This document shows positions 12,294-22,387 of a DNA stretch of 64,000 bases, in pieces; position 1 is the first letter of the stretch; each line of letters starts with the position of its first letter. Both the position numbers and the translations under genes were made by a program. The DNA comes from Neovahlkampfia damariscottae (lineage: Eukaryota > Heterolobosea > Selenaionea > Neovahlkampfiida > Neovahlkampfiidae): positions 1-64,000 of the forward strand of contig JABLTG010000012.1 of the NCBI GenBank assembly GCA_016618085.1, written 5' to 3'. A model generated the notes under the pieces. That model was not told the DNA's origin. It made no database searches and saw nothing but the letters and a program-made list of their open reading frames with translations.

Positions 12294-15200
12294 TTATACA
12301 TCAAAAGCTACAACTTCACTTCTTTCATTTTCAGCTTTTTTAATGTCTTCAGAATTAACACGTTTCGTTGGTTTTCTGGTTTTTCTTTTTGGTCTTCTCA
12401 ATTCTGTTCCTTCTAACTTTCCATGAGCAACTCTATCATGACTTTCGGCTGACTCAATAATTGGTGAATCCTCTTCCATTTTTTTAACTCTTTCCAGAGG
12501 ATTTGAAGATGGTTTACCAAAAGGATTAAATGGTTGACCATTACTGAGTCCATTTCCAAGTTGTTCAACTTTTGATTTCGGTTTTTGATTCAAAAATAAA
12601 TTTGAATTTTCCAAATTCTTATTCACAGGAGAGTCCATTGTGGTGGCTGATCTTTTTTTCCATTTGGATTCCACTGAACTAATATCTTGTTTAACACTGT
12701 CTAATTCATTTGCAGTTAATTGTTTCCTTCGAAGATCAGTATTAGGTGATTTTTGTTCAGGTGAAATTTCAGGTGAATTTTCTTGTGACTTTGGTTTTTC
12801 ATTTTTTTTTGAAAATGATAATCTTGACATCAATGATCTTTTTGGTGATGTTCCTGGAGTAGTACTTTCTTTCTTTTCAAACATTGCAAATTTAGATTTA
12901 ACACTTCCATTTGATTTCCCAATTTCTTCCTTCTCAATTGTCAATTCAGGTTGAACTTCTTCTTTTCTGTTCATAACAGTTGCTGATCTTCCACCAGAAG
13001 GTGATTTGAATTGCATTCCTCCTAATTTTGATTGCAATTCATTAACATGTCCAATTTTATTTGTTTCTTTTTTTGTCTCAACTTGAGTTGCAGGTTTTAC
13101 ATCTTGTGAAGGAACAACAGGTTTCTTCCATTTTGGTGTTGTTTCTGATTGTTTCATTACTGTATTTGATCTTTGAGAAGGTGTAATTGGTTTTGAATTA
13201 TTTTCTTCAACTTTTTTTTCCCAAATTGATTTTGATCGAGTTGGTGAACCTACATCTTTTTTTTCAAAATCTTTTTTCCAAGATGGTGTTGGTTTTGAGT
13301 CTGCCATATTATTTTTTTGAAATTTATCTAATTTTGATGATAATCCATTTGTTTCTTTTTTAAGTTCCATTTGATTCATTGGTTTTGAATCTTGAGATGG
13401 TACAACTGGTTTCTTCAATACAGGTGTCTTCTTTTCTGTCACATTAATCATTTTTTCTTCTTTTGTGTCAATTGTTAAATTAACAGGTTTATTTTTGATA
13501 GAAGATGGTTTTTCTTCAACTATTGGTTTTGAAATTGAACTAGTTTTTGTCATTGGCTTTGAATTTGGTGATGCAACAGGACTTGATTTTGGTGGTATTT
13601 TAATTCCACCAATATTTGTAACAACAGATGGTTTTGTTATTGGTTTTGTATTTGGTGATGTTGCAGGACTTGATCTTGTTGGTATTTGAATCCCTCCAAT
13701 TGAAGAACCTGTAGAAGGAGAATTATCCATTTGTTTTCTTTCCCAAATCGATTTAGATCTTGTCAAACCAGCTGGTGATTTAACTTTTTCTTCTTCCACT
13801 TTTGTTTCTTCAACAGATGTTGGTTCAGTAAATTTGACTTGATTATTTGTTTCTTTTTCTTCTTCCATTTTTGATTCTTCAACAGATGTTGGTTCAGTAA
13901 ATTTCACCTGTTTCTTTGGTTTTTCAATAATTTCCTTTTTTTCTTCTTTTTGAACAACTTCTGTTGGTTTCTCCACGACAGATTTTTGTGGTGGTGGTGG
14001 TTTCTTCCAACCAGGAGGTTTCATAACTTCTTTTTTTGTTTCTGTAACAACAGGTTCTGGTTTCTTCCATTTTGGTTTTGGAGTTTCATTCTTCATTTCT
14101 GTTGGAGATGTAGATTTTGTTTCTTGAGAAGGAACAGGTTCTGGTTTCTTCCATTTTGGTTTTGTAGCTTCATTCTTCACTTCTGATGTAGATTTTGTTT
14201 CTTCTTTTTCAACAGGAACTGGAGGTGATGGTTTTTTCCATTTTGGTTTTAGAGGAACACTGGAATCCAATTCTTCCTTTTTTTCTTCAACAGGTATAGG
14301 GTTTTTCCATTTTGGTTTTTCAGTAACGACTTCTTTCTTTTCTTCAACAGATTTTGTTTCTTCTTTCATTGGATCAGGTTTCTTCCATTTTGGAGTCTCT
14401 GAGTTAGATCTTACAATAGGAGTAACAGATTTTGAATTATTTTCTTCAATCTTCTTTTCCCAAAGAGACTTTGATCTTAAAGGTGTTGAAATTGATTTTT
14501 CTTCAACTTCTTGAATATATGACGCTTGTGGAGGTTTCTTCAATTTTGGTTTTTCAGTGATAACTTCTTTTGATTTTTCTTCAACTTTTATGTCATTTTT
14601 AATTTCTTCTTCAACTTTTGTCTCAACTACAACAGCCTCCGGTTTTGGTTCTTCAAATTTCACTTGTTTTTTTGGAATAGTTTTTTCCAAACCTTCATTC
14701 TTTTCTTCAACTCCTGGTTTTTCAACAGGTTTCTTCCATTTTGGAGTTTCTTTTTTAATTTCCTCTTTTTGAACTGCTGGAGGTGTTGGTTTCTTCCAAA
14801 CTGGTTTTGTAACTTCTTTTTTTGTTTCTGTAACAACAGGTTCTGGTTTTTTCCATTTTGGTTTTGGTGTTTCATTCTTCGCTTCCGTTGAAGATGTAGA
14901 TTTTGTTTCTTGAGCAGGAACAAGTGAAGGTTTCTTCCATTTTGGTTTTTCAACCACTTCTGACTTTTCATCTTTTTCAACAGGTGTTGTAGGTTTTTTC
15001 CAAGAAGGTTTGGATATTTCATTTTTAGTCTCGACTGGAACAGACGCAACAACAGGTGATGATTTTTTCCATTTTGATTTTTCAATTTCTTTTTCAACAA
15101 CAGATACAGTAGGTTCTGGTTTCTTCCATTTTGGTTTTGGTGATTCATTTTTCACATCAGATTTAGCTTCTTGAGCAGGAACAGGTGAAGGTTTCTTCCA

Positions 15201-15830
15201 TTTTGGTTTTTCAGCAACAACTTCTGTCTTTTCATCTTTTTCAACAACAGGTGTTGTAGGTTTTTTCCATGGTTCTTTTTTGACTTCTGTTTCATTTGTT
15301 GGAGAAGAAGTCTTCTTTTTCTCTAATTCTTTCTTCCAAGCAGGAGTTGGTTTTGAATTCACTTCAGTTTGTTGATCTTCTGAAACAGGTTTTTTCCAAG
15401 AAGGTGTTGAGTTCATTTTTTTTTCTGTTGTTGGTGAAACGTTACTTGAAGAAGATGGTTTCTTGAAACTATCAATTGTATTTCCATTATTTGTAGGAGT
15501 AGATGAATTTGCAACTGTTTTTTGAGGTACATTTTTTTTCCAAGAAGGTACAGGTAATTCTACTTTTTCTTTTTTTGTCTCTTCTGAAGGAACAGGTTTC
15601 TTCCATTTTAGAGTTGGGGTTGTTACTTCTTTTTCTTCAATTTTTTCTTTTTTCCAAGGAGGAATAGATTTCACATCTTCTTCCTTTTTTATTTCTACAG
15701 GTTTTTTCCAAGAAGGTGTTGTATTCATTGTTTTTTCTTCTTTTTTTTCCGGTTTTTTCCAACTTTGTGAATTGGATGTAGAACTTTGATTTTGAAACAT
15801 TTTCATTCTTTCTGCAAAACCAGAAGACAT
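12294..15830 (-). CDS. Giant low-complexity W-K-K repeat protein
   Basis: An uninterrupted ~1,180-codon frame with no recognised domain. About 26 copies of a W-K-K(P) motif (KWKKPEPV, SWKKPVE and the like) are spaced roughly 15-30 residues apart, mainly in the first 650 residues, separated by Glu/Thr/Val/Lys linkers. A second repeat type, RSKSxWEKKxEENNSK, occurs about three times. The N-terminus reads MSSGFAERMKMFQNQ and the C-terminus is basic (RRPKRKTRKPTKRVN). The start is set at the ATG at 15830; an in-frame GTG 15 codons upstream gives a longer frame but is unlikely. No introns, unlike its neighbours. The regular aromatic-basic motifs suggest multivalent binding, for example to a cytoskeletal or phospho-partner, but function is unknown. 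Confidence 0.8.
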   Translation of the reverse strand: MSSGFAERMKMFQNQSSTSNSQSWKKPEKKEEKTMNTTPSWKKPVEIKKEEDVKSIPPWKKEKIEEKEVTTPTLKWKKPVPSEETKKEKVELPVPSWKKNVPQKTVANSSTPTNNGNTIDSFKKPSSSSNVSPTTEKKMNSTPSWKKPVSEDQQTEVNSKPTPAWKKELEKKKTSSPTNETEVKKEPWKKPTTPVVEKDEKTEVVAEKPKWKKPSPVPAQEAKSDVKNESPKPKWKKPEPTVSVVEKEIEKSKWKKSSPVVASVPVETKNEISKPSWKKPTTPVEKDEKSEVVEKPKWKKPSLVPAQETKSTSSTEAKNETPKPKWKKPEPVVTETKKEVTKPVWKKPTPPAVQKEEIKKETPKWKKPVEKPGVEEKNEGLEKTIPKKQVKFEEPKPEAVVVETKVEEEIKNDIKVEEKSKEVITEKPKLKKPPQASYIQEVEEKSISTPLRSKSLWEKKIEENNSKSVTPIVRSNSETPKWKKPDPMKEETKSVEEKKEVVTEKPKWKNPIPVEEKKEELDSSVPLKPKWKKPSPPVPVEKEETKSTSEVKNEATKPKWKKPEPVPSQETKSTSPTEMKNETPKPKWKKPEPVVTETKKEVMKPPGWKKPPPPQKSVVEKPTEVVQKEEKKEIIEKPKKQVKFTEPTSVEESKMEEEKETNNQVKFTEPTSVEETKVEEEKVKSPAGLTRSKSIWERKQMDNSPSTGSSIGGIQIPTRSSPATSPNTKPITKPSVVTNIGGIKIPPKSSPVASPNSKPMTKTSSISKPIVEEKPSSIKNKPVNLTIDTKEEKMINVTEKKTPVLKKPVVPSQDSKPMNQMELKKETNGLSSKLDKFQKNNMADSKPTPSWKKDFEKKDVGSPTRSKSIWEKKVEENNSKPITPSQRSNTVMKQSETTPKWKKPVVPSQDVKPATQVETKKETNKIGHVNELQSKLGGMQFKSPSGGRSATVMNRKEEVQPELTIEKEEIGKSNGSVKSKFAMFEKKESTTPGTSPKRSLMSRLSFSKKNEKPKSQENSPEISPEQKSPNTDLRRKQLTANELDSVKQDISSVESKWKKRSATTMDSPVNKNLENSNLFLNQKPKSKVEQLGNGLSNGQPFNPFGKPSSNPLERVKKMEEDSPIIESAESHDRVAHGKLEGTELRRPKRKTRKPTKRVNSEDIKKAENERSEVVAFDV

Positions 15831-15937
15831 ATTTGTTTTACCAGAGGTGGAAAGCAAAAAAAAGAATAAATTCACCCAATGAAAATTAACTTTTGATTGA
15901 AGAGCTATAAAAAGAATAAGAAAAATTAAAAAAATTT

Positions 15938-16879
15938 TTATTGTTCATAATCAAATCCAACTGAAAGTTTTGATGATCCTTTTCCATCTTTAAGATCTGA
16001 TAATTTTGTCGCAACTGTGAAGTTAGCTTCAACATTTTTGTTTAATTTTGAAAAAAGAGCAACTGTTGCTGATGTATCTTTTTTAACTTTAGCTTTAACT
16101 TTTGTTTCTTCATTGATTTTAACATTAGCTCCAACTGTAAAGTCATGAGTTTTTTTTTTGAAATCATATTTGAATTCAGAAGCTCCTGTAACATCTGAAT
16201 TGAATTTATGTTGAAGTCCAAGTTTTGCTGCAGACAATTTTTTTTCAACAAGGAGTGCAAAAACTGAGTTGTCTAATTTGTAAGCCATACCGACGTTGTA
16301 TGAGTCAACTTTGTTGTCTTTATCTTGTGGGTGGACTGTGACATCTCCTCCAACTGATAAACCTTCATAAAATCCAGCAGCTGATGCATTAACTTTAAGT
16401 GGTGTACGTTTTCTATAAGTAACACCAACTGTTCCTTTGAAGTGTTCATGGGAATAAGTAACATCAACACCAGCACTGTTTCTGATGATTTTAGCTTCTG
16501 CTTTAGCATCTTTAAGTTCACCTGCATCACTTGATTCAAGAGTACCTTTTAAAACAGCTTTAACACCAACTTCTTTATCTTCAATAGTAACTTCATCTTC
16601 AACGTTTCCGTCTGAGTGAATTTTGACTGAACCGTTGACAGCAGCAAAGTCAGCTGGAATTTTGACGTCATATTTTAATGAAGCTTCAACTGAATCTTCA
16701 TTTCTTGCTGAAGAAAATTCGAATTTCTTTAAAGAAAAAATGTTAAAAAAATATTATTTCAAGTTTACAGCATCTTTTGATGATTTTCCTTTTGCTCCAA
16801 AAGAGAATGAGTCTTCTGCGTATTCTTTATCAAGAACTTGTTTAACTGGTTTGTAGAAATCTTTGAAGAGTGAAGCCAT
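15938..16879 (-). CDS. Mitochondrial porin (VDAC)
   Basis: Voltage-dependent anion channel of the mitochondrial outer membrane. The start MASLFKDFYKPVKQVLDKEY resembles the N-terminal helix of eukaryotic porins, followed by a KDFYSFGAKGK-like first strand. The rest alternates polar and hydrophobic residues, as expected of a 19-strand barrel, ending KLSVGFDYEQ. One 42-nt intron lies near 16728-16769. The coding length of about 299 residues fits the family. A TGATTGG element (16920-16926) is about 40 bp upstream of the ATG. Its presence argues for a metabolite-exchanging mitochondrion rather than a minimal mitosome. Confidence 0.85.
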
Positions 16880-17230
16880 TATGTTCGATTATTTTTGTTT
16901 CGATCTAAGGATAATAATTTGATTGGTCAACGTTCAATAAATATCTTCAAAAAAATTTTTTCAAAAAAAAAGTATTGGCTAAAACTATTTACAAACAAAA
17001 TAAAAGAGAGAATGAAACAACATTCTTAGACATATTATACCCTTTTAGTTTTCAATTAAAAATGTTTTTCTGACACTGTTGAAGGGAAATGGTGATGTGG
17101 AATAGGGAATTATTATCTTTCAGTAATTAGAATAAAAAATGAAACTTAAATTTTTGCTTTTTTTTTTTTTGGTTTTGAACTGAAAACAATTTCATTGGTC
17201 AATTGTATAGAGCATTTTTAATTGAGACTA
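16880..17230. promoter_or_regulatory. Divergent promoter region between VDAC and the IPT/TIG gene
   Basis: A 350-bp divergent intergenic region without coding frames. It contains one GATTGGTCA near the VDAC end (16921) and one ATTGGTCA near the IPT gene end (about 17193), so each gene has its own CCAAT-type element. The middle is A/T-rich with homopolymer runs. Confidence 0.6.
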
Positions 17231-18722
17231 ATGGACAAAGACGACATATCCAAAATAAAATATGAGTTTTTTGAATATGAGAATTCACCTATTGAAATAT
17301 CAGACATAGATTCAATAAGGACACAAAATCCTTTATTTTTTCTGGAAGAAGAAGACTTGGATTTTTTTGATTTGAATCTTCCTGAAACATCTGAAGTGGA
17401 AACACCAAAATTAACAGAATTGAAAAAGGATATTATAAGTCAACCAGAAATTCAAACCATAACTCAAAACCAAACTCAAACTCAAACTCAAAACCAACCT
17501 GATGGACAGTTCGAATCAACCACAGCTCCACCAATTCCAATGTTTGGTAATTCTTTTCAAAATGAAAAAAATGTACCATTTTTACAACAACAATATGTAA
17601 GTTTACATTTTTTTATTTTATTTTTTAGTTTTCAAGTAATTTTGTTCAACCACAAGGTTTTATGCAACCAAATACAAATTATACATTTCAACAACCAAAT
17701 ATACCAGAAACAATGAATTATTTTCAAGATGCTCAAACACAATTCCATTTTTTAAATCAAAGACAAGGAATATCAAATGAAGAGACTTTTCAAATGTGGA
17801 ATAATTTTCAACCACAAATTAGAACAGAAATTCAACAACGAACAGTAAATTATATAAAAATCATTGAAGGTTTTAATCAACCATTGAGAGGAAAAAAACA
17901 ACCTGGTGGAAAAGATAATTTAAAACACTTTTTACCGAGACAAACAATTGAATTATCAGTTGATTTATTACCAAAGTAAACATAATTTATAAAACAAAAT
18001 TAATAACTTATAGAACTTTGGATCCAAAGAATTTATCTTGTAGAGCTTCAGTTTGTGGTTTTGACAGAGTTAAAAGAGACCGATTAATTTTGAGTGATTT
18101 AGATGAACAGAAATTTACAGAAGAGAATAATTATAAAATTAACTTTGATGAATTACTTGTGAAGTATTCATCTCATCTTAACGGTCAAAAATTAAGTTTA
18201 AGATTTTCACTTGTAGATTCACAAACAAAAAAATTACTTTCATTTATAGATTCATATGAATTTGAGACAATAACAAAAAGAGGAAAAGAAAGTAAAAAAA
18301 AAAAAAAACTAATAACTCATTTTTGAATAGAACAAGTTGAAAGAGAAAAAAGAAAAAGAACAGAAGATGATGATGATGTTTATATTTCACATGTTTCACC
18401 AAATATAGGTTCTTCAATGGGTGGTCAATTAGTTAAAATATTTGGACATGGTTTTATTTCACCTCCTTTGAATTCAACAATAATTAAGTTTGGAAATACT
18501 TTAGTGAAAGAAATTCATTCAATAAAAAGGAATACAATTGTATGTGAAGTACCACCAGGTGGAATAGGTTCAGTACCAATTTCTGTTTCTTTTGATAAAC
18601 AAAACTTTATCACTTCTGATGCTAATTTTCAATATGTTGATCCAAATACACAAGAAGGTTTAACATTCTTATTACAATCTATGTTTAATCAAAAAAAACC
18701 ATCTATTCAAAAAAAAGAATAA
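17231..18722 (+). CDS. IPT/TIG-domain protein, possible transcription factor
   Basis: Start MDKDDISKIKYEFFEYE, chosen because the longer frame begins upstream at a non-ATG codon. An acidic and Gln/Thr-rich N-terminus (QTQTQTQNQ) looks like an activation region. A conserved-looking middle follows (PLRGKKQPGGKD, LPRQTIELSVDLLPK, LSLRFSLVD). After a Lys-rich linker comes an IPT/TIG immunoglobulin-like fold: ISHVSPNIGSSMGGQLVKIF, GHGF, then VCEVPPGGIGSVPISVSF. Three or more short introns are needed (near 17600, 17978 and 18290). The arrangement resembles transcription factors that pair a DNA-binding module with an IPT domain, but the central domain is not one I recognise, so the DNA-binding role is inference. 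Confidence 0.65.
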
Positions 18723-18764
18723 ATATTTATTTTTCTTGTACAAATCAATTGGTTGGTCAAACAA

Positions 18765-20584
18765 ATGTTTTTGTTCAAAAAATTCTTGTGTCATTCACAG
18801 AAGAAAAATTATTCAAAAAAATTTGATTCAATTATAATAGGTGGTGGTCATAATGGTATAATATTATTATAGTTTTAATGAATCAAAGGATTGATTTGTG
18901 GATCATATTTAGGAAAAGCAGGTGAAAAAGTAAAAAAAAAAAAAACAAAGAAATTAAAAAATTAGGTTTTAATTTTAGAAAGAAGACCATTTGTAGGGGG
19001 TGCTGCCGTTACAGAAGAAAGTTCAATTTTTAGTTTTTTTTAATTTGTTTAAAAGTAATTCCTGGTTTTAAATTTTCAAGAGCTTCTTATTTATGTAGTC
19101 TATTAAGGAATGAAATTATAGAACAATTAGAATTAAAAACAAAATATGGATTAGAATTAATTCCAAGGTTTGAAAAAAAAAAAAAAATTCAATTGTATCA
19201 GAGATCCTTCTTCATTTACTCCACTTTTAAATGGAAAATATTTAATGCTTGGACACAACAAAGAATTTAATAAAGAGGAGATTTCAAAATTTTCAAAAAA
19301 AGATGCGGAAAATTATCCAAAATATGAAGAGTATTTAAATAAGTTTGTAAAAGCCATAAATCCAATACTTGATATAGCACCACTTGAAATGAATGGTCCT
19401 TTAATGGAACAATCAGATTCAATTAAAGTTCTTTTAAATTCAGCTGTAAGAAAATTAGGTTTAAAAAATATTCCTGATTTAATGGAAATATTAACTTCAC
19501 CATCAACTAAAATATTAAATCGTTGGTTTGAATCAGAACCATTACTATCAACATTGGCAACTGATGCTATTATTGGAGCAATGATTTCACCATCAGATCA
19601 TGGAAGTAGTTATGTTTTATTACATCGTAAGAGGAAATATAAGGCATTAAACATTTAGATATTATGGGAGATGCAGGCCCAGGTGGAATATGGTGCTATG
19701 TTAAAGGTGGAATGGGTGCAATATCAGATGCTATTGCAAATTGTGCAAAAGATAATAATGTTGAAATTGAATGTAATCAACAAGTCAAATCAATAATTAT
19801 TGAAAACAAAAAGGCAAAAGGTGTAATTTTATCAAACGGAACTAAAATTTATTCAAATAATGTAATATCAAATTGCAATGCTTATACAACTTATTTAGAA
19901 TTAACAGACAAAAATGAATTACCAAATGAATTTGTCAAAGATATTGATTCAATTGATTTTTCTTCTGCAACTTTTAAGATTAATCTTGCTGTTGATTCAC
20001 TTCCAAATTTTTCTTGTATTCCAACAGTAAATAATGAACCAGGACCACAACATAGAGGAACAATTCATTTTATTGAAAATATGGAACAAATTGAGCAAGG
20101 ATATAGAGATGCAATTCAAAGGAGACCTTCTACATATCCAATTATTGAGATGACAATCCCAAGCTCGTTGGATAATACAATTTCACCAAAAGGGAAACAT
20201 GTAGTTCAATTATTTACACAATATGCACCTTATAGATTAGAAGCTGGAAAAAGTTGGGATGATGAAGGAAGAAGAGAAGAGTACGCACAAAATTGTTATG
20301 ATGTAATTGAAAAGTATTGTCCTGGATTCCAAAAATCAATCATTGGTGAAGATTTGTTGAGTCCTTTAGATTTAGAAAGAATATTTGGATTGAAAGGTGG
20401 AAATATTTCTCATGGATCAATGTCCTTAGATCAATTATTTTGGTATCGTCCTACAAAAGGATATTCAAGATATTCATCACCAATTGATGGATTATTTATA
20501 TGTGGATCTGGAGCACACCCTGGTGGTGGTGTGATGGGTGCAGCTGGAAGAAATTGTGCAAATATTATTTTAAATAAAAAATAA
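18765..20584 (+). CDS. PYROXD2: PYROXD2-like FAD-dependent oxidoreductase
   Basis: FAD-binding start [10 protein letters not shown] is split by a 33-nt intron from [14 protein letters not shown], then [16 protein letters not shown], all typical of the phytoene-desaturase-like PYROXD2 branch. The last exon has [18 protein letters not shown] and the C-terminal FAD signature [19 protein letters not shown]. Several introns interrupt the first 450 bp. The N-terminus [20 protein letters not shown] is basic and could be a mitochondrial presequence, in line with matrix localisation of animal PYROXD2. Length (about 530 residues) is normal. The substrate is not established in the family. Stops of this gene and the convergent transporter are 5 bp apart. 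Confidence 0.9.
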
Positions 20585-20589
20585 AATAA

Positions 20590-21791
20590 TCAAACATTTA
20601 TGTGAAATAGTTTATCCAATAAAAATGCAGTCGCAAAACCTGTTCCACTTGCAATCAATCCAACAAGAACTGTGAATGCAATTGAAATATACCATTTTTG
20701 ATCCGAAAATTTTGAACGAAGAAAACCCATAAAAACTATCAGAAAAAGAGTTAACATCATGAAAATTCAAACCTAAGGTGACAAATGTAATGATAATGTC
20801 AATTGAAAAGATAATTATTTTTGCAGGTTGAGATGCTTCATGTTTCATAAAAATAAAGATTGGTGTAATTATAATATAAATCAATAATGGAATAATACCT
20901 TTTGGAAGTTTAGAAAATTTGATTTTACCAAATAAAATAAATGAACCAAAATTAATCAATCCATTCTTTAAAGGACCCCATGGATCCACAACAGGTTTTA
21001 AACCAAGTTCTTGTACCATCATAACATCAACAAATGCTTGTTTATTTTCTGACATTAATTCAACCATACTCGAGGCTGTTTCTCGATTCAATCCTTTATT
21101 TTCATAAATATCAATCATTTCATCTTTTTCACCTTTTAAAAAGTTTTCACATTCCCATAATTCTCTCTTTCTTTGAAAATTAAGAATAAAAAGAATCATC
21201 TTTACCTTTCAATCGCAATTAAATCAAGTTCTGTTTTTTTTTTTATATAAATTTGTTCTTACCAGCTTTGGATGCCATAAAATCACCTATTCCCATTGAA
21301 ATAGCTCCAGACATTAATTTTGCAAAACTAATTGTTATTTAAAATTGTAAGATAAATTATTACCCAATAATTAAGACTACAGTCATTCCAGCATTTCCAC
21401 TAAAAACTGTTGCTACAGTTACAAATATTGAACTGACACCATCCATTCCACCGTAACATGCTTTTTTTTATTTAAAAATTTAAATGAAAAAACCTGATTT
21501 TAGAACGTCTGTTAAAGAAAATGAAGAATCAGATTTTGGTGATGAAGATTGATTTTCAACAGAAGGTACATCAATATCTACAACTTCAAATGTTTCTGTT
21601 AATTCATCATTTGTGTCTGTTTCATCTTCAAGAGGAAAATGTTCATCTTGATTATCGAGAGCACTACCAAACTTATCCAAAGACCTGATGATATCTGAAG
21701 TATTTGGTGTGCTTGGTGTTGCATTAAATTCTGATTCAGACCTATCCACGGTCTCAATATTCATGGACATTGCATCAAACTCCGAATTCAT
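20590..21791 (-). CDS. CCC1/VIT-family iron/manganese transporter 1
   Basis: A long acidic, Ser-rich N-terminal tail (~100 residues, start MNSEFDAMSMNIETV) precedes the VIT core: CYGGMDGVSSIFVTVATVFS, then LMSGAISMGIGDFMASKAG, the cytosolic metal-binding helix region (LERKRELWECENF ... ELMSENKQAFVDVMM) and C-terminal membrane helices ending GTGFATAFLLDKLFHINV. Members move Fe2+ or Mn2+ into vacuole-like stores. Introns are short; a 37-nt one precedes the last exon (about 20735-20771). The true stop is at 20590, beyond where an unspliced reading would end. A second, distinct family member lies at 50.2 kb. Confidence 0.85.
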
Positions 21792-21955
21792 TGTTTTTTT
21801 TTATCCAATCATTTAGCTTCGAAGCTCAAAATTAAAGAAAAAAAAGAAACATTCCTTTCAATTGAAATAATATGAAAAATACTAAAAAAACTCCGAATTA
21901 CTTATGCAATTTCATTGGTTAATCTTGCCGTCAATTTTCGAAAGAATCACGAAAG

Positions 21956-22373
21956 ATGCAGAGACTGGAAAAAGAAGAATGGATGGATGACTTCTGTGAT
22001 TGTAATAAAATCAAAAATGACTAAATATTTTGAACAGGCACAAAAGATTCAGCTGAAAATTGTTTGAAGGCAACTTTGTGTTCATGTTGTGCAGCAGCTG
22101 AAGCAAAATCAAGAGCAGATGGTTCCAATTGTTACCTTTGGTCTCTTATTCAAATTTGTTTTTGCCCAGTAAAAAAATCAAACCAACTTTTTATTTTTTT
22201 TTTAGCCTTTAACAACATTTTATGTTCATTATAAATTCAGAAATACATATAATATTCAAGGAAACGCTTGTACTGATTGCCTTGGAACATTATGCGCACC
22301 TTGTTCAGTTTCAAGAATGTTGAGAGAATCTGAATTTCGGGGTCAAGCAACAAGAAGTAATTTAATGGAATAA
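21956..22373 (+). CDS. PLAC8-family cysteine-rich protein
   Basis: Spliced from three exons with introns of about 36 nt (near 22002-22037) and about 34 nt (near 22170-22204). It starts MQRLEKEEWMDDFCDCTKDS and contains LCSCCAAAEAKSRAD, a hydrophobic Cys-bearing stretch (LWSLIQICFCPPLTTFYV), YNIQGNACTDC and GTLCAPCSVSRMLRESEFR. That is the PLAC8 order: Cys cluster, hydrophobic region, D-C, PC, R-E. Length of about 115 residues is normal for the family, whose members act in cell-size control or metal handling in plants. An ATTGGT element lies at about 21914. None of the exons is long enough to appear as an open frame on its own. Confidence 0.82.
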
Positions 22374-22387
22374 AAAAAAGAATGTAT

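Noticed and set aside
13465-14891. Plus-strand open frames rich in Phe/Trp opposite the W-K-K repeat gene
   Set aside because: They are antisense shadows of a Lys/Glu-rich coding sequence.
15831-15875. Extension of the W-K-K repeat protein to an upstream GTG, giving a hydrophobic signal-like start
   Set aside because: GTG is not a usual eukaryotic start, and the ATG at 15830 gives a sensible N-terminus.
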